A stretch of 9,909 nucleotides of DNA, taken from contig CALHST010000182.1 of NCBI GenBank assembly GCA_938038825.1, forward strand, positions 1 to 9,909. Direction: 5' to 3'. This stretch comes from an uncultured Paracoccaceae bacterium. GTDB taxonomy: Bacteria; Pseudomonadota; Alphaproteobacteria; Rhodobacterales; Rhodobacteraceae. This document shows, piece after piece, positions 1-6,185 of the stretch. How positions within the stretch are numbered: the first letter of the stretch is position 1; every line of letters starts with the position of its first letter. The translations under genes were made by a program, and so were the position numbers. The notes under the pieces were generated by a model that was not told the origin of the DNA, searched no databases, and saw nothing but the letters and a program-made list of their open reading frames with translations.

Positions 1-126
1 GAAAATAGCCATCAAAATCAACGTCACAAGGATCGCAATGACGGTCCATTGTGTGAAGTTGGCAAAACCAGCAAAGGTTTTTTCCTGAACTTCGATATCC
101 ATTTCACCGTGCTTGTGATCGGCCAT
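1..126 (-). CDS. aa3-type cytochrome c oxidase subunit IV (3' end cut by window)
   Basis: The start codon is at 126 and the frame stays open to position 1, giving 42 visible residues beginning MADHKHGEMDIEVQEKTFAG. This matches the bacterial aa3-type oxidase subunit IV family, whose members are only about 40-50 residues long, so probably only a few residues and the stop are missing. Visible parts are a charged N-terminus (residues 1-16, including the conserved-looking HGEMDI and QEKTF) and one membrane helix from about residue 23 to the end. In this family the helix packs against the catalytic core of cytochrome c oxidase in the inner membrane, and its precise role is not well established. 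A Shine-Dalgarno AAGGAA at 134-139 lies 7 bases before the ATG and supports the start. It lies on the same strand as, and 117 bp downstream of, the DUF6173-like gene, with a hairpin between them, so it may have its own promoter. Confidence 0.88.
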   Translation of the reverse strand, partial: MADHKHGEMDIEVQEKTFAGFANFTQWTVIAILVTLILMAIF

Positions 127-226
127 GGTCTGTTTCCTTACTAAAACGTCTTGTCTGTTGCGAGATCGCGTACCGGATTCCCCGCCCTATGTCACGTGGC
201 CAAATGGGCGCAGGCGCTATCGATGC

Positions 227-242
227 GTGTGCTAAAGCACAC
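227..242 (-). terminator. Stem-loop just after the DUF6173-like gene, possible terminator
   Basis: GTGTGC and GCACAC pair around a 4-base loop, starting 2 bases after the stop codon at 244-246. The position suits a transcript end for the regulator/DUF6173-like operon. No T-run follows on the minus strand, so intrinsic termination is uncertain. It may instead protect the mRNA 3' end or mark a processing point before the oxidase subunit gene. Confidence 0.35.
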
Positions 243-243
243 C

Positions 244-708
244 TTACGCTGCGTCCCCGTCGGATTCCATTTCCTGACCCAGTCGAAAGCCGATCCGCGC
301 CGGTTCCGCGGCATCCACAGCCTTGGGCAAAGCGCGTAGAATCACGTTGGTTTGCGTCACATGTTGGATCATTTGCATTTTGGCACCCGTTGGGTCGGAC
401 CCATAAAAGGTAATCACATCCGGATCGAAATACCCCATCCCTTCAATCCGCAGCACACCGGCCTCGCCACCTGTAAAACCCATCGCAACTTCGTGGTCTT
501 GATCCAGAGACTTTTCAAACTGCTGAATATACATCACAATCCGCTCATAAGCCCATTGTGCGGGGCTTTTGGTTTTGGCCTGCTGAGCCACGTTTTCAGG
601 AACAGGCTGTTCGCCATCCGGATCCTGAGTTGCCGTGTTCACTTCATACCGGCGCGGCAATGCGTCTGCTTCGGCGGCCTCGGCGGCTGTTTTTATTGTA
701 TCGCCCAT
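244..708 (-). CDS. DUF6173-like conserved hypothetical protein
   Basis: 154 residues, function unknown. From memory it best resembles the DUF6173 family found in Rhodobacteraceae; no search was run. It has no signal peptide or membrane segment, so it is probably cytoplasmic. Residues 1-45 are acidic, Ala/Glu-rich and probably flexible. Residues 48-68 (SPAQWAYERIVMYIQQFEKS) look like an amphipathic helix. Residues 72-125 form the compact core, with the motifs GFTGGEAGVLRIEGMGYF and FYGSDPTGAKMQMIQHV. Residues 126-148 (LRALPKA, ARIGFRLG) look like a final strand and helix. The start is firm: a strong AAGGAGG at 719-725 sits 10 bases upstream and uses the last bases of the preceding gene's TAA stop. 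Only 15 bp separate it from the Lrp/AsnC gene, so the two are almost certainly one transcript and probably translationally coupled. That ties this protein to whatever the regulator senses. Confidence 0.82.
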   Translation of the reverse strand: MGDTIKTAAEAAEADALPRRYEVNTATQDPDGEQPVPENVAQQAKTKSPAQWAYERIVMYIQQFEKSLDQDHEVAMGFTGGEAGVLRIEGMGYFDPDVITFYGSDPTGAKMQMIQHVTQTNVILRALPKAVDAAEPARIGFRLGQEMESDGDAA

Positions 709-718
709 TGTACTTTTT

Positions 719-726
719 CCTCCTTA
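719..726 (-). promoter_or_regulatory. Shine-Dalgarno fused to the upstream stop codon (TAAGGAGG)
   Basis: The Lrp/AsnC gene ends in TAA (726-724), and its AA is part of a near-perfect AAGGAGG (725-719) serving the DUF6173-like start at 708. A ribosome finishing the regulator sits on the next ribosome binding site, which suggests coupled translation of the two proteins. Confidence 0.75.
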
Positions 727-1182
727 CACCGGGATTTCGGTGGTGTCCTTGATATCTTCCATAACGAAACTTGCCGAAATATCCGATACCGGAACGCGTC
801 CGATCAAATCTTTGTAAAATCGGTCATAGTCGGCCACGTCGCGCACACGCACTCTAAGAACGTAATCCAAATCACCGCTCATCCGATGCGCACCCACAAT
901 TTCCGGCATCGCCCGCACGACGGAGTCAAACTTTGTCATCCAGTCGGGGTCATGGGCCGACGTTCGGATCAGTACCAACACCTGAAGCCCCCGGCCAACT
1001 GCGACTGGGTCAACTAAGGTGACCCGCCCTGTGATCACACCAGCGTGTTCCAACGCCCGCAATCGACGCCAGCAAGCGTTGCGCGACAAGTTCACACGGT
1101 CGGACAGCACATCCATCGACAGACTGGCGTTCTTTTGAACTTGGCGCAGGATCGCGCGATCTATGTCATCCATTTCGATCAT
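724..1182 (-). CDS. Lrp/AsnC family transcriptional regulator
   Basis: 152 residues from the ATG at 1182. The N-terminal winged helix-turn-helix begins DDIDRAILRQVQ (about residues 5-16), and its recognition helix lies around LSRNACWRRLRALEHAGVI (about 32-50). A RAM/AsnC effector and oligomerisation domain follows (about 65-150), with the typical AHRMSGDLDYVLRVRV stretch and the family-typical ending SFVMEDIKDTTEIPV. Lrp/AsnC proteins form dimers to octamers and usually respond to amino acids or related metabolites; the ligand here cannot be told. The start is uncertain: ATGs at 1218, 1182 and 1173 are all in frame and none has a clear Shine-Dalgarno. I prefer 1182 or 1173 because the family normally has about 5-15 residues before the DxxDR motif, and because starting there leaves the palindrome at 1188-1200 upstream. 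It is co-transcribed with the DUF6173-like gene and divergent from the small membrane protein gene at 1292. Autoregulation is common in this family. Confidence 0.9.
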   Translation of the reverse strand: MIEMDDIDRAILRQVQKNASLSMDVLSDRVNLSRNACWRRLRALEHAGVITGRVTLVDPVAVGRGLQVLVLIRTSAHDPDWMTKFDSVVRAMPEIVGAHRMSGDLDYVLRVRVRDVADYDRFYKDLIGRVPVSDISASFVMEDIKDTTEIPV

Positions 1183-1187
1183 TTGAT

Positions 1188-1209
1188 GGGATGGTATCCC
1201 AAAAATTTT
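1188..1209. promoter_or_regulatory. Palindrome plus AT-rich block upstream of the Lrp/AsnC gene, candidate operator
   Basis: GGGAT-GGT-ATCCC (1188-1200) is a perfect 5-bp inverted repeat and is followed directly by an A5T4 block (1201-1209). Lrp-type regulators often bind inverted repeats with an AT-rich centre or flank and repress their own gene. The site sits 5 bases before the preferred regulator start and within the 109-bp spacer shared with the divergent gene. A related shorter pattern, AGGG-n5-CCCT, lies at 1248-1260. No clear -35/-10 pair was found, so this is a candidate only. Confidence 0.35.
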
Positions 1210-1291
1210 CGAATCCATACAGAAATTTGAGACACAAAGGCGCAGATAGGGGAATACCCTTCACAGCAGGCCCCAATGAAGGAGACCCCAA

Positions 1292-1504
1292 ATGCCAAGC
1301 AGTCTGACAAAACCGTTCACGGACCATCCCGCCAAAGTGGGCGAAACCTATTTCGAACATTTCAGAATCGCTGCGAGCTTTGCGATGTTGCTGCTGATGG
1401 CGGGTGCTGCTGCGGTTATTCATGCTTTGGTGCCCGCGTTGTGCGAGACAACGGCCTCTGACATCATCAAGCGGTTGCATGCGAAAATGTCGGCGCGTCA
1501 CTGA
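1292..1504 (+). CDS. Small DUF6356-like membrane protein
   Basis: 70 residues, function unknown. It matches my memory of the DUF6356 family, small alphaproteobacterial proteins with a DHPxxVGExYxEH-like N-terminus. Here that is DHPAKVGETYFEHF at residues 11-24. A single hydrophobic helix spans about residues 26-50 and ends in the HALVPAL stretch that is characteristic in the relatives I recall. A short basic tail (about 58-70, IIKRLHAKMSARH) follows, probably on the cytoplasmic side. The start is well supported by AAGGAG at 1279-1284, 7 bases upstream. The gene is divergent from the Lrp/AsnC regulator and shares its upstream region, so that regulator may control it. The whole gene lies opposite long but meaningless minus-strand frames. 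Confidence 0.78.
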   Translation: MPSSLTKPFTDHPAKVGETYFEHFRIAASFAMLLLMAGAAAVIHALVPALCETTASDIIKRLHAKMSARH

Positions 1505-1530
1505 CATGCCCAGTTGGGACGACATCGCGT

Positions 1531-1578
1531 GACGCCAAGAGTTCGCAGGGACAGCAATCCGTGTCCTGCGCCCGCGTC
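1531..1578. terminator. Imperfect hairpin in the convergent spacer, candidate two-way terminator
   Basis: The 148-bp spacer between the ends of the DUF6356-like gene and the MBL hydrolase gene has no credible ORF. It contains a stem of CGCAGGGACA (1544-1553) against TGTCCTGCG (1562-1570), with one bulged G and an 8-base loop. The stem can extend by GACGC (1531-1535) against GCGTC (1574-1578) across an internal loop. The position between converging genes suits a bidirectional terminator, but there is no adjacent T-run on either strand. Confidence 0.4.
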
Positions 1579-1652
1579 AGAACAGCGCTTAAAAAGTCTG
1601 ACCAACTGCTGTCGTCATCGTATCTGCCGGTGATGTCAGGCCATGCCCAACG

Positions 1653-2702
1653 TTATTGGTCTTTGCGTTGATACAACCACGCCCCATCGTCACGTTTCAC
1701 ACGCGTTGCGGCGCCTGACTGATAGAGATGGCTGAGATGGGCGATGGATTCGACCAAGGCCAAGCCATATTCGCCTTCACCGATTTTACGCTTGAACAAG
1801 GGCGCGAAACATTCGGCTGCGGTTTTGGGCTCGGATATGAAGTCCAAAAGACGTTTCAGCCCGCCGTGATGGTTGTCGATCAACTGACGCATCCGCGTTG
1901 GCAACCCTGTGAAAGGCAGCTTGTGTCCCCCCAAAACCAGATGATCCTCGCGCGCCATGGGGGCAAAGCGTTCGCAAGCCTCTAACCAGTCACCAATTGG
2001 GTCTGCCATCGGTTCTGTCGCATAGACACCGATATTCGGGCTGATGGATGACAGGATTTGATCCCCGGCGATGATCAGATTGTCGTCGCGCGACCACAAC
2101 GTGGCATGTTCAGGGGCATGGCCATTGCCAATATGCACGTCCCATGTCCGCCCTCCGATATCCAATACATCGTCTTGCTTTATGCGGGTATAACCAGCGG
2201 GCATGGGCCACACGATATCTGCAAAATTGAAAGGACGGTCGTTGATGCGAGCATTCAGAACGTCTGGATCCATCCCAGCGCTTTTCCAAAACTCGACGTT
2301 TTCCGGTGTCGCCTTGTCTTGCACGTCCAGCGTCAACATACGGGCAAATAACCACGCTGTACGCGTTGTGATCAGCTCGGCCCCGTGTTCCTGCTGAAAC
2401 CAACCGGCAAGCCCCACATGATCCGGATGGTGGTGGGTTACCAAAACGCGGTTCACAGGCCGACCGGCCAAGGGTCCATCCAAAAATTCTTGCCAGATGG
2501 CGCGGCTTTTCTTGGATGAAAAGCCTGTGTCGATCACTGTCCAGCCGTCGCCATCATCCAGCGCATAGATGTTCACATGGTCCAACTTCATCGGCAACGG
2601 CAGGCGCGTCCACAACACACCGTCTGCCACTTCAATGGCCTCACCAAAGGCGGGCGGGTCCTCCCAAGGGTATCGCAATCCGGGAGGTGTCGTTTTAAGC
2701 AT
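1653..2702 (-). CDS. MBL-fold metallo-hydrolase
   Basis: 349 residues, cytoplasmic. The metallo-beta-lactamase fold covers about residues 22-262. Its metal-site motif reads THHHPDHVG (HxHxDH: H90, H92, D94, H95). H195 in GNGHAPEH, D214 in IIAGDQIL and H260 in LGGHKLPF fit the remaining ligands, so a complete two-metal centre is likely. Residues 265-349 look like the C-terminal winged-helix-type extension seen in LACTB2-like members. The family includes hydrolases of thioesters, lactones, phosphodiesters and RNA, so the substrate cannot be read from the fold. The ATG at 2702-2700 overlaps the TAA of the upstream acyl-CoA dehydrogenase by one base (TAATG), and no good Shine-Dalgarno precedes it. 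Translation is therefore probably coupled to the dehydrogenase. By context I infer action on an acyl-CoA-pathway intermediate, perhaps a thioester or lactone; this is not shown by the sequence. Confidence 0.92.
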   Translation of the reverse strand: MLKTTPPGLRYPWEDPPAFGEAIEVADGVLWTRLPLPMKLDHVNIYALDDGDGWTVIDTGFSSKKSRAIWQEFLDGPLAGRPVNRVLVTHHHPDHVGLAGWFQQEHGAELITTRTAWLFARMLTLDVQDKATPENVEFWKSAGMDPDVLNARINDRPFNFADIVWPMPAGYTRIKQDDVLDIGGRTWDVHIGNGHAPEHATLWSRDDNLIIAGDQILSSISPNIGVYATEPMADPIGDWLEACERFAPMAREDHLVLGGHKLPFTGLPTRMRQLIDNHHGGLKRLLDFISEPKTAAECFAPLFKRKIGEGEYGLALVESIAHLSHLYQSGAATRVKRDDGAWLYQRKDQ

Positions 2703-4414
2703 TAGGAGACCAATTCGTCAGGTGTAAGTGCATAAAGGTCTTCCGCGCCTATCGTGGCTTCCGCCAAAAGGCCAGTATGTTCTGGAAGCAAACGCTGGAT
2801 GTAGAACCGCGCCAGCTTTTCCCGTGCTCCGCCCCGATCTGCCATCGCAGCCATCAAATGCGCATGCCCCCCCAAGACACGGGCAAAGCCGCGCAGGTAA
2901 GACACTGCACCTGCAAACCGCTCATTCAGATCTTGTTGCGCTGTCAGCCATTCGGTGGCTTCGCGCAGGGTTTCCGTAGCTTGCCAGACTGGTTCTGCCA
3001 ATTCGGGCACCACATCGCGGGCGGCTTCTGCATGGGCTTCGATTTCGTCCAGCAAAGCGCCTGCGGCTTCGCCCCCGTCCATCATTTTTCGTGCCACAAG
3101 GTCCATGGCCTGAATGCCGTTTGTCCCCTCATAGATGGCGGTGACCCGGACATCGCGCGAATATTGGGCAGCGCCCGTCTCTTCGATCACCCCCATGCCG
3201 CCATGCACTTGCAGGCCAATGCGTGACACGTCCATTCCGGTTTCTGTACCAAACGCTTTTGAGATGGGCGTCAGCAACGCCGCACGCGCTTTCCAGCTTA
3301 CGTCATCTGTGGCTGTCCCCATGTCGATGGCCACCGCACACATCAACGCGATTGCGCGCGCCGCAAAAACGTCCGCCTTCATGCGCATCAACATCCGACG
3401 CACATCCGCATGATCCACAATGGTGCCTGTTCCCGCAACAGGAGTGCGGCCCTGTTTGCGATCCAAGGCATAAGCCAACGCATGTTGGTACGCACCTTCA
3501 GCCACACCGATACCCTGTCCGCCAACGCCCAAACGCGCATTGTTCATCATCGTAAACATGGCCGCCATGCCGCCTTGTTCCGGCCCAACAAGCCAACCCG
3601 TGGCGCCTTCGTAAGACATCACACATGTCGGGGAACCATGCAGCCCCATCTTATGTTCCAACGACACAACTTTCAGGCTGTTGGCAACGCCCGGCTCACC
3701 GTTTTCATCTGGCAAACGTTTTGGAACCAAAAACAACGAAATCCCTTTGGTCCCCGCAGGCGCATTTGGCAAGCGCGCCAAAACCAAGTGGCAGACGTTG
3801 CCCGAAAAATCATTGTCCCCCCACGAGATATAAATTTTCTGGCCTGTGATCGAAAACGTTCCATCGCCATTGTCTTCAGCCTTGGATGACAAAGCACCCA
3901 CGTCAGACCCCGCCTGTGGTTCCGTCAAGTTCATTGTCCCCGTCCACTCACCCGAAATCAGTTTGGGCAGATACAGTTCTTTGATCGCGTCGCTTGCATG
4001 ATGCTCCAGTGCTTCGATCTGCCCCTGACTCATCAATGGGGCCAGTTGCAGGGACAAACACGCGGACGACATCATCTCGTTCACGGCGGACGTCACAGAC
4101 ATCGGCAAGCCCATCCCTCCGAATTCTGGATCCGCTGCGATACCAACCCAGCCACCGTCAGCAATGGCCTTGTAACCTGCGTCATATCCCGGTGATGTGC
4201 GCACAACCCCGTTTTCCAATTTCGCAGGATGCAAATCGCCGGGGCGTTGAAGCGGATACAAAACCTCTTCACACAGCTTGCCTGCCTCGCCCAGAATCGC
4301 CGCGACCACATCGCCGGAGGCGTCTTCAAATCGCTTTGTGGCAGAGACTTGCGCAAATCCAACGACATGGTCGAACAGAAACTTGAATTCTTCAACGGGC
4401 GCACGGAATGACAT
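2702..4414 (-). CDS. Acyl-CoA dehydrogenase with C-terminal extension (DmdC-type)
   Basis: 570 residues, an FAD enzyme that oxidises an acyl-CoA at C2-C3 and passes electrons to ETF. It belongs to the large (about 570-600 residue) group that includes 3-methylmercaptopropionyl-CoA dehydrogenase (DmdC), rather than the usual group of about 380. The N-terminal helical domain is about 40-160. The flavin-binding beta domain starts at MNLTEPQAGSDVG (161-173), with the IYISWGDNDF region at 195-203. The C-terminal helical domain includes LQVHGGMGVIEETG (401-414) and AIYEGTNGIQ (426-435), where E429 is the likely catalytic base. About 450-570 is the extra C-terminal domain. The start is supported by AAAGGAG at 4422-4428, 7 bases upstream. 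It heads a two-gene unit with the MBL hydrolase. Substrate specificity is open: no dmdB- or dmdD-like partner is in the window, so I do not assign dmdC. Confidence 0.93.
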   Translation of the reverse strand: MSFRAPVEEFKFLFDHVVGFAQVSATKRFEDASGDVVAAILGEAGKLCEEVLYPLQRPGDLHPAKLENGVVRTSPGYDAGYKAIADGGWVGIAADPEFGGMGLPMSVTSAVNEMMSSACLSLQLAPLMSQGQIEALEHHASDAIKELYLPKLISGEWTGTMNLTEPQAGSDVGALSSKAEDNGDGTFSITGQKIYISWGDNDFSGNVCHLVLARLPNAPAGTKGISLFLVPKRLPDENGEPGVANSLKVVSLEHKMGLHGSPTCVMSYEGATGWLVGPEQGGMAAMFTMMNNARLGVGGQGIGVAEGAYQHALAYALDRKQGRTPVAGTGTIVDHADVRRMLMRMKADVFAARAIALMCAVAIDMGTATDDVSWKARAALLTPISKAFGTETGMDVSRIGLQVHGGMGVIEETGAAQYSRDVRVTAIYEGTNGIQAMDLVARKMMDGGEAAGALLDEIEAHAEAARDVVPELAEPVWQATETLREATEWLTAQQDLNERFAGAVSYLRGFARVLGGHAHLMAAMADRGGAREKLARFYIQRLLPEHTGLLAEATIGAEDLYALTPDELVS

Positions 4415-4448
4415 CTAAAATCTCCTTTGGCGGAAAGCGACACGGAAC

Positions 4449-4477
4449 TTGGCAAAACGCGGACAGCAAGCTATGCC
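4449..4477 (+). promoter_or_regulatory. Possible promoter for the Sua5 gene
   Basis: TTGGCA (4449-4454) and TATGCC (4472-4477) are 17 bp apart, the ideal spacing, and match the sigma70 consensus well at -35 but poorly at -10. The -10-like part overlaps the left arm of the inverted repeat at 4466-4502. Weak candidate. Confidence 0.22.
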
Positions 4478-4502
4478 GCCCAAGCTAAAAGCATAAGCTT
4501 GC
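4466..4502. repeat. Inverted repeat in the dehydrogenase/Sua5 divergent spacer
   Basis: GCAAGCTATGC (4466-4476) and GCATAAGCTTGC (4491-4502) are reverse complements apart from one extra base, around a 14-base loop. A third AAGCT lies in the loop (4482-4486), so AAGCT recurs at 14- and 13-bp steps. It lies 52-88 bp upstream of the dehydrogenase start and 38-75 bp upstream of the Sua5 start. It could be a regulator binding site for either gene or a hairpin in the Sua5 leader. Confidence 0.5.
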
Positions 4503-4540
4503 CATCAAGTGAAACAACCAGAACGCAGCGTCACGACATC

Positions 4541-5476
4541 ATGATGATCACCCGCCGTCTCGAAGCCACGCAAGGCGACCTTGAAGTTGCGGCAGCAATG
4601 CTGTGCGCAGGGGATCTTGTCGCCTTCCCGACCGAAACTGTCTATGGTCTGGGCGCGGATGCAACCAATGGCCAAGCTGTGGCCGGGATTTACGCAGCCA
4701 AGCAACGGCCCAGCTTCAATCCTCTCATCGTGCATGTGCCCAACATCCAAACGGCAAAAAACCTTGTCGCGTGGTCTGATACAGCAGACGCGCTGGCCCG
4801 TGCCTTTTGGCCAGGACCATTGACATTGGTTTTGCCCATTAACCCTGCTGCGGGTCTCTCGGATTTGGTCACAGCGGGCCTGCCGTCTGTCGCCATCCGC
4901 ATTCCTGCACATCCAACAGCCCAGCGGCTCTTGCAGATTGCCGGCATTCCAGTAGCGGCCCCCTCTGCCAATCCATCCGGGCACATCAGTCCCACAACTG
5001 CGCAGCATGTTTTGCGAGCATTAGAGGGTCACATCACAGCTGTTGTGGATGACGGCCCTTGTTCCGTTGGTCTGGAAAGCACCATTATTGGCTTAACCGA
5101 CACACCCCGGTTATTGCGCCCCGGAGGGTTGCCCGTCACTGCAGTAGAGGCCTGCTTAGGTGCCCCTTTGGCCGATGCAGGCGGCGCCATTACAGCGCCA
5201 GGGCAATTGACATCGCATTACGCGCCAACAGCCTCTGTCAGGCTCAACGCAACATCTGCCCATGTTGGTGAATGTCTGTTGGGCTTTGGCCCCGTGGCTG
5301 GTGATGTGACACTGTCTGCGTCCGGTGATTTGCAAGAGGCCGCCGCAGCCCTGTTCGGGGCACTGCATCAGCTAAACGCACTTGGCAAACCCATTGCTGT
5401 GGCCCCAATCCCCAACCATGGACTGGGTCTGGCCATCAATGACAGGCTGTCACGCGCCGCGGCGCCACGGGGTTAG
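4541..5476 (+). CDS. L-threonylcarbamoyladenylate synthase (Sua5/YrdC/YwlC family)
   Basis: 311 residues from the ATG at 4541. The enzyme makes threonylcarbamoyl-AMP from threonine, bicarbonate and ATP, the first step of t6A37 modification of ANN-decoding tRNAs; TsaD and partners then transfer the group. The YrdC domain is about residues 8-195. It has PTETVYGLGADA (30-41), the KQRPSFNPL signature (54-62, Lys54/Arg56), APSANPSG (140-147), SVGLESTII (175-183) and LLRPGG (191-196). The linker with SHYAPTA (225-231) leads to a smaller C-terminal Sua5 domain (about 235-311), so this is the two-domain Sua5 form and not the short TsaC form. The frame is open upstream to a TTG at 4427, but that would add 38 unlike-family residues and overlap the dehydrogenase ribosome binding site. 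ATG 4541 or 4544 fits the family, although no clear Shine-Dalgarno precedes either. Its stop lies 3 bp from the converging YqgE stop. Confidence 0.93.
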   Translation: MMITRRLEATQGDLEVAAAMLCAGDLVAFPTETVYGLGADATNGQAVAGIYAAKQRPSFNPLIVHVPNIQTAKNLVAWSDTADALARAFWPGPLTLVLPINPAAGLSDLVTAGLPSVAIRIPAHPTAQRLLQIAGIPVAAPSANPSGHISPTTAQHVLRALEGHITAVVDDGPCSVGLESTIIGLTDTPRLLRPGGLPVTAVEACLGAPLADAGGAITAPGQLTSHYAPTASVRLNATSAHVGECLLGFGPVAGDVTLSASGDLQEAAAALFGALHQLNALGKPIAVAPIPNHGLGLAINDRLSRAAAPRG

Positions 5477-5479
5477 ATC

Positions 5480-6076
5480 CTATGCTGTCCCTGCAGCACC
5501 GGACAACAACGCGGGATTTACGCCCAAATGATCCAACGCTGTCGCCCATTTACGCTCTGCTGGGACGTCAAAAACCAGATCAAAACCGCTGTCGCATGTC
5601 AGCCAACCATTTCGGGCGATTTCGTTTTCCAGCTGCCCCGGCCCCCAACCCGCATATCCCAACATCATCATGGCGCGATTTGGCCCACGGCCCGCCCCGA
5701 TATCTTCCAGAACATCCAAGGTCGGGGTCAAGGCGATACCTTTTTCAACCGTCAAGGTGCGTAAATCTGACTGATACTCTGTCGAATGCAAAACGAATCC
5801 GCGTCCCGTTTCAACAGGACCGCCAAAATAGACCTGTACATCAGACACTGGTTTTTCCACGTCTATGTCCAACTGCTCCAACAAGTCGGCAAAGGTCATG
5901 TCGACTGCAGGTTTGTTCAGAATCAGTCCCATCGCACCTTGGCTGGAATGGTCGCATAAATAGACAAGAGACTGCGCAAAACGGATATCATTCATACCCG
6001 GCATCGCAATCAGCATCGAACCAGTTAGGTCTAAAGAGACATCAGGCACTGTGCGATCATCCCGGGTTTTACTCAT
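5480..6076 (-). CDS. YqgE/AlgH family protein
   Basis: 198 residues from the ATG at 6076. The YqgE/AlgH (former DUF179) fold fills residues 16-190. Visible family motifs are LTGSMLIAMPGMND (17-30), VYLCDHSSQGAMGLILNKP (38-56), YFGGPVETGRGFVLHS (83-98) and GYAGWGPGQLENEIARNGWL (140-159). The protein is soluble and cytoplasmic. The biochemical role is not established; AlgH of Pseudomonas was first described as an alginate regulator, but that role should not be carried over. An in-frame TTG at 6118 would add 14 residues (MKLERCGSSVNDVV) that do not look like the family. No good Shine-Dalgarno precedes either start, so the start is moderately uncertain. It converges with the Sua5 gene (3-bp gap) and is divergent from the DsbD-domain gene across a spacer of about 110 bp. 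Confidence 0.92.
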   Translation of the reverse strand: MSKTRDDRTVPDVSLDLTGSMLIAMPGMNDIRFAQSLVYLCDHSSQGAMGLILNKPAVDMTFADLLEQLDIDVEKPVSDVQVYFGGPVETGRGFVLHSTEYQSDLRTLTVEKGIALTPTLDVLEDIGAGRGPNRAMMMLGYAGWGPGQLENEIARNGWLTCDSGFDLVFDVPAERKWATALDHLGVNPALLSGAAGTA

Positions 6077-6185
6077 AACGACATCATTGACAGAACTGCC
6101 ACACCTTTCAAGTTTCAATCTGTTGACATGAAAGTCTCAGAGACGTGACTTGGCATTTCACCGCTGATCACCCATCTCTTTAGCC
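6077..6185. promoter_or_regulatory. Divergent promoter region between the YqgE and DsbD-domain genes
   Basis: This 109-bp spacer must hold promoters for both genes. A perfect -35-like TTGACA occurs twice in plus orientation, at 6087-6092 and 6123-6128, 36 bp apart. The second is correctly placed for the gene at 6186, but the base run 17-18 bp downstream (around 6146-6152) is a poor -10 match. No convincing minus-strand promoter for the YqgE gene was found. Confidence 0.3.

Noticed and set aside
352..1017. Open frame of 221 codons on the plus strand
   Set aside because: It lies wholly opposite the DUF6173-like and Lrp/AsnC genes, is rich in His, Cys and Arg in the way antisense frames are, shows no family motif, and has no ribosome binding site.
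1276..1461. Alternative plus-strand start at 1276 in another frame
   Set aside because: This ATG lies directly before the Shine-Dalgarno of the DUF6356-like gene, and the resulting Cys/Gly-rich product has no family features.
1166..1525. Open frame of 119 codons on the minus strand opposite the DUF6356-like gene
   Set aside because: It overlaps both the regulator gene in another frame and the recognisable small membrane protein. Its composition is random and no motif is seen.
227..1570. tRNA or small-RNA gene suggested by the hairpins at 227-242 and 1544-1570
   Set aside because: The stems are isolated. No cloverleaf, TPsiC-like arm or promoter/terminator pair surrounds them.
2702..4414. 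Naming the dehydrogenase dmdC and the locus a DMSP demethylation/cleavage cluster
   Set aside because: Length and domain layout fit the DmdC group, but that group has many paralogues in roseobacters and no other dmd gene is present in the window.
4427..4540. N-terminal extension of Sua5 from a TTG at 4427
   Set aside because: The 38 added residues do not resemble the family and would start inside the dehydrogenase ribosome binding site. The YrdC domain begins normally just after 4541.
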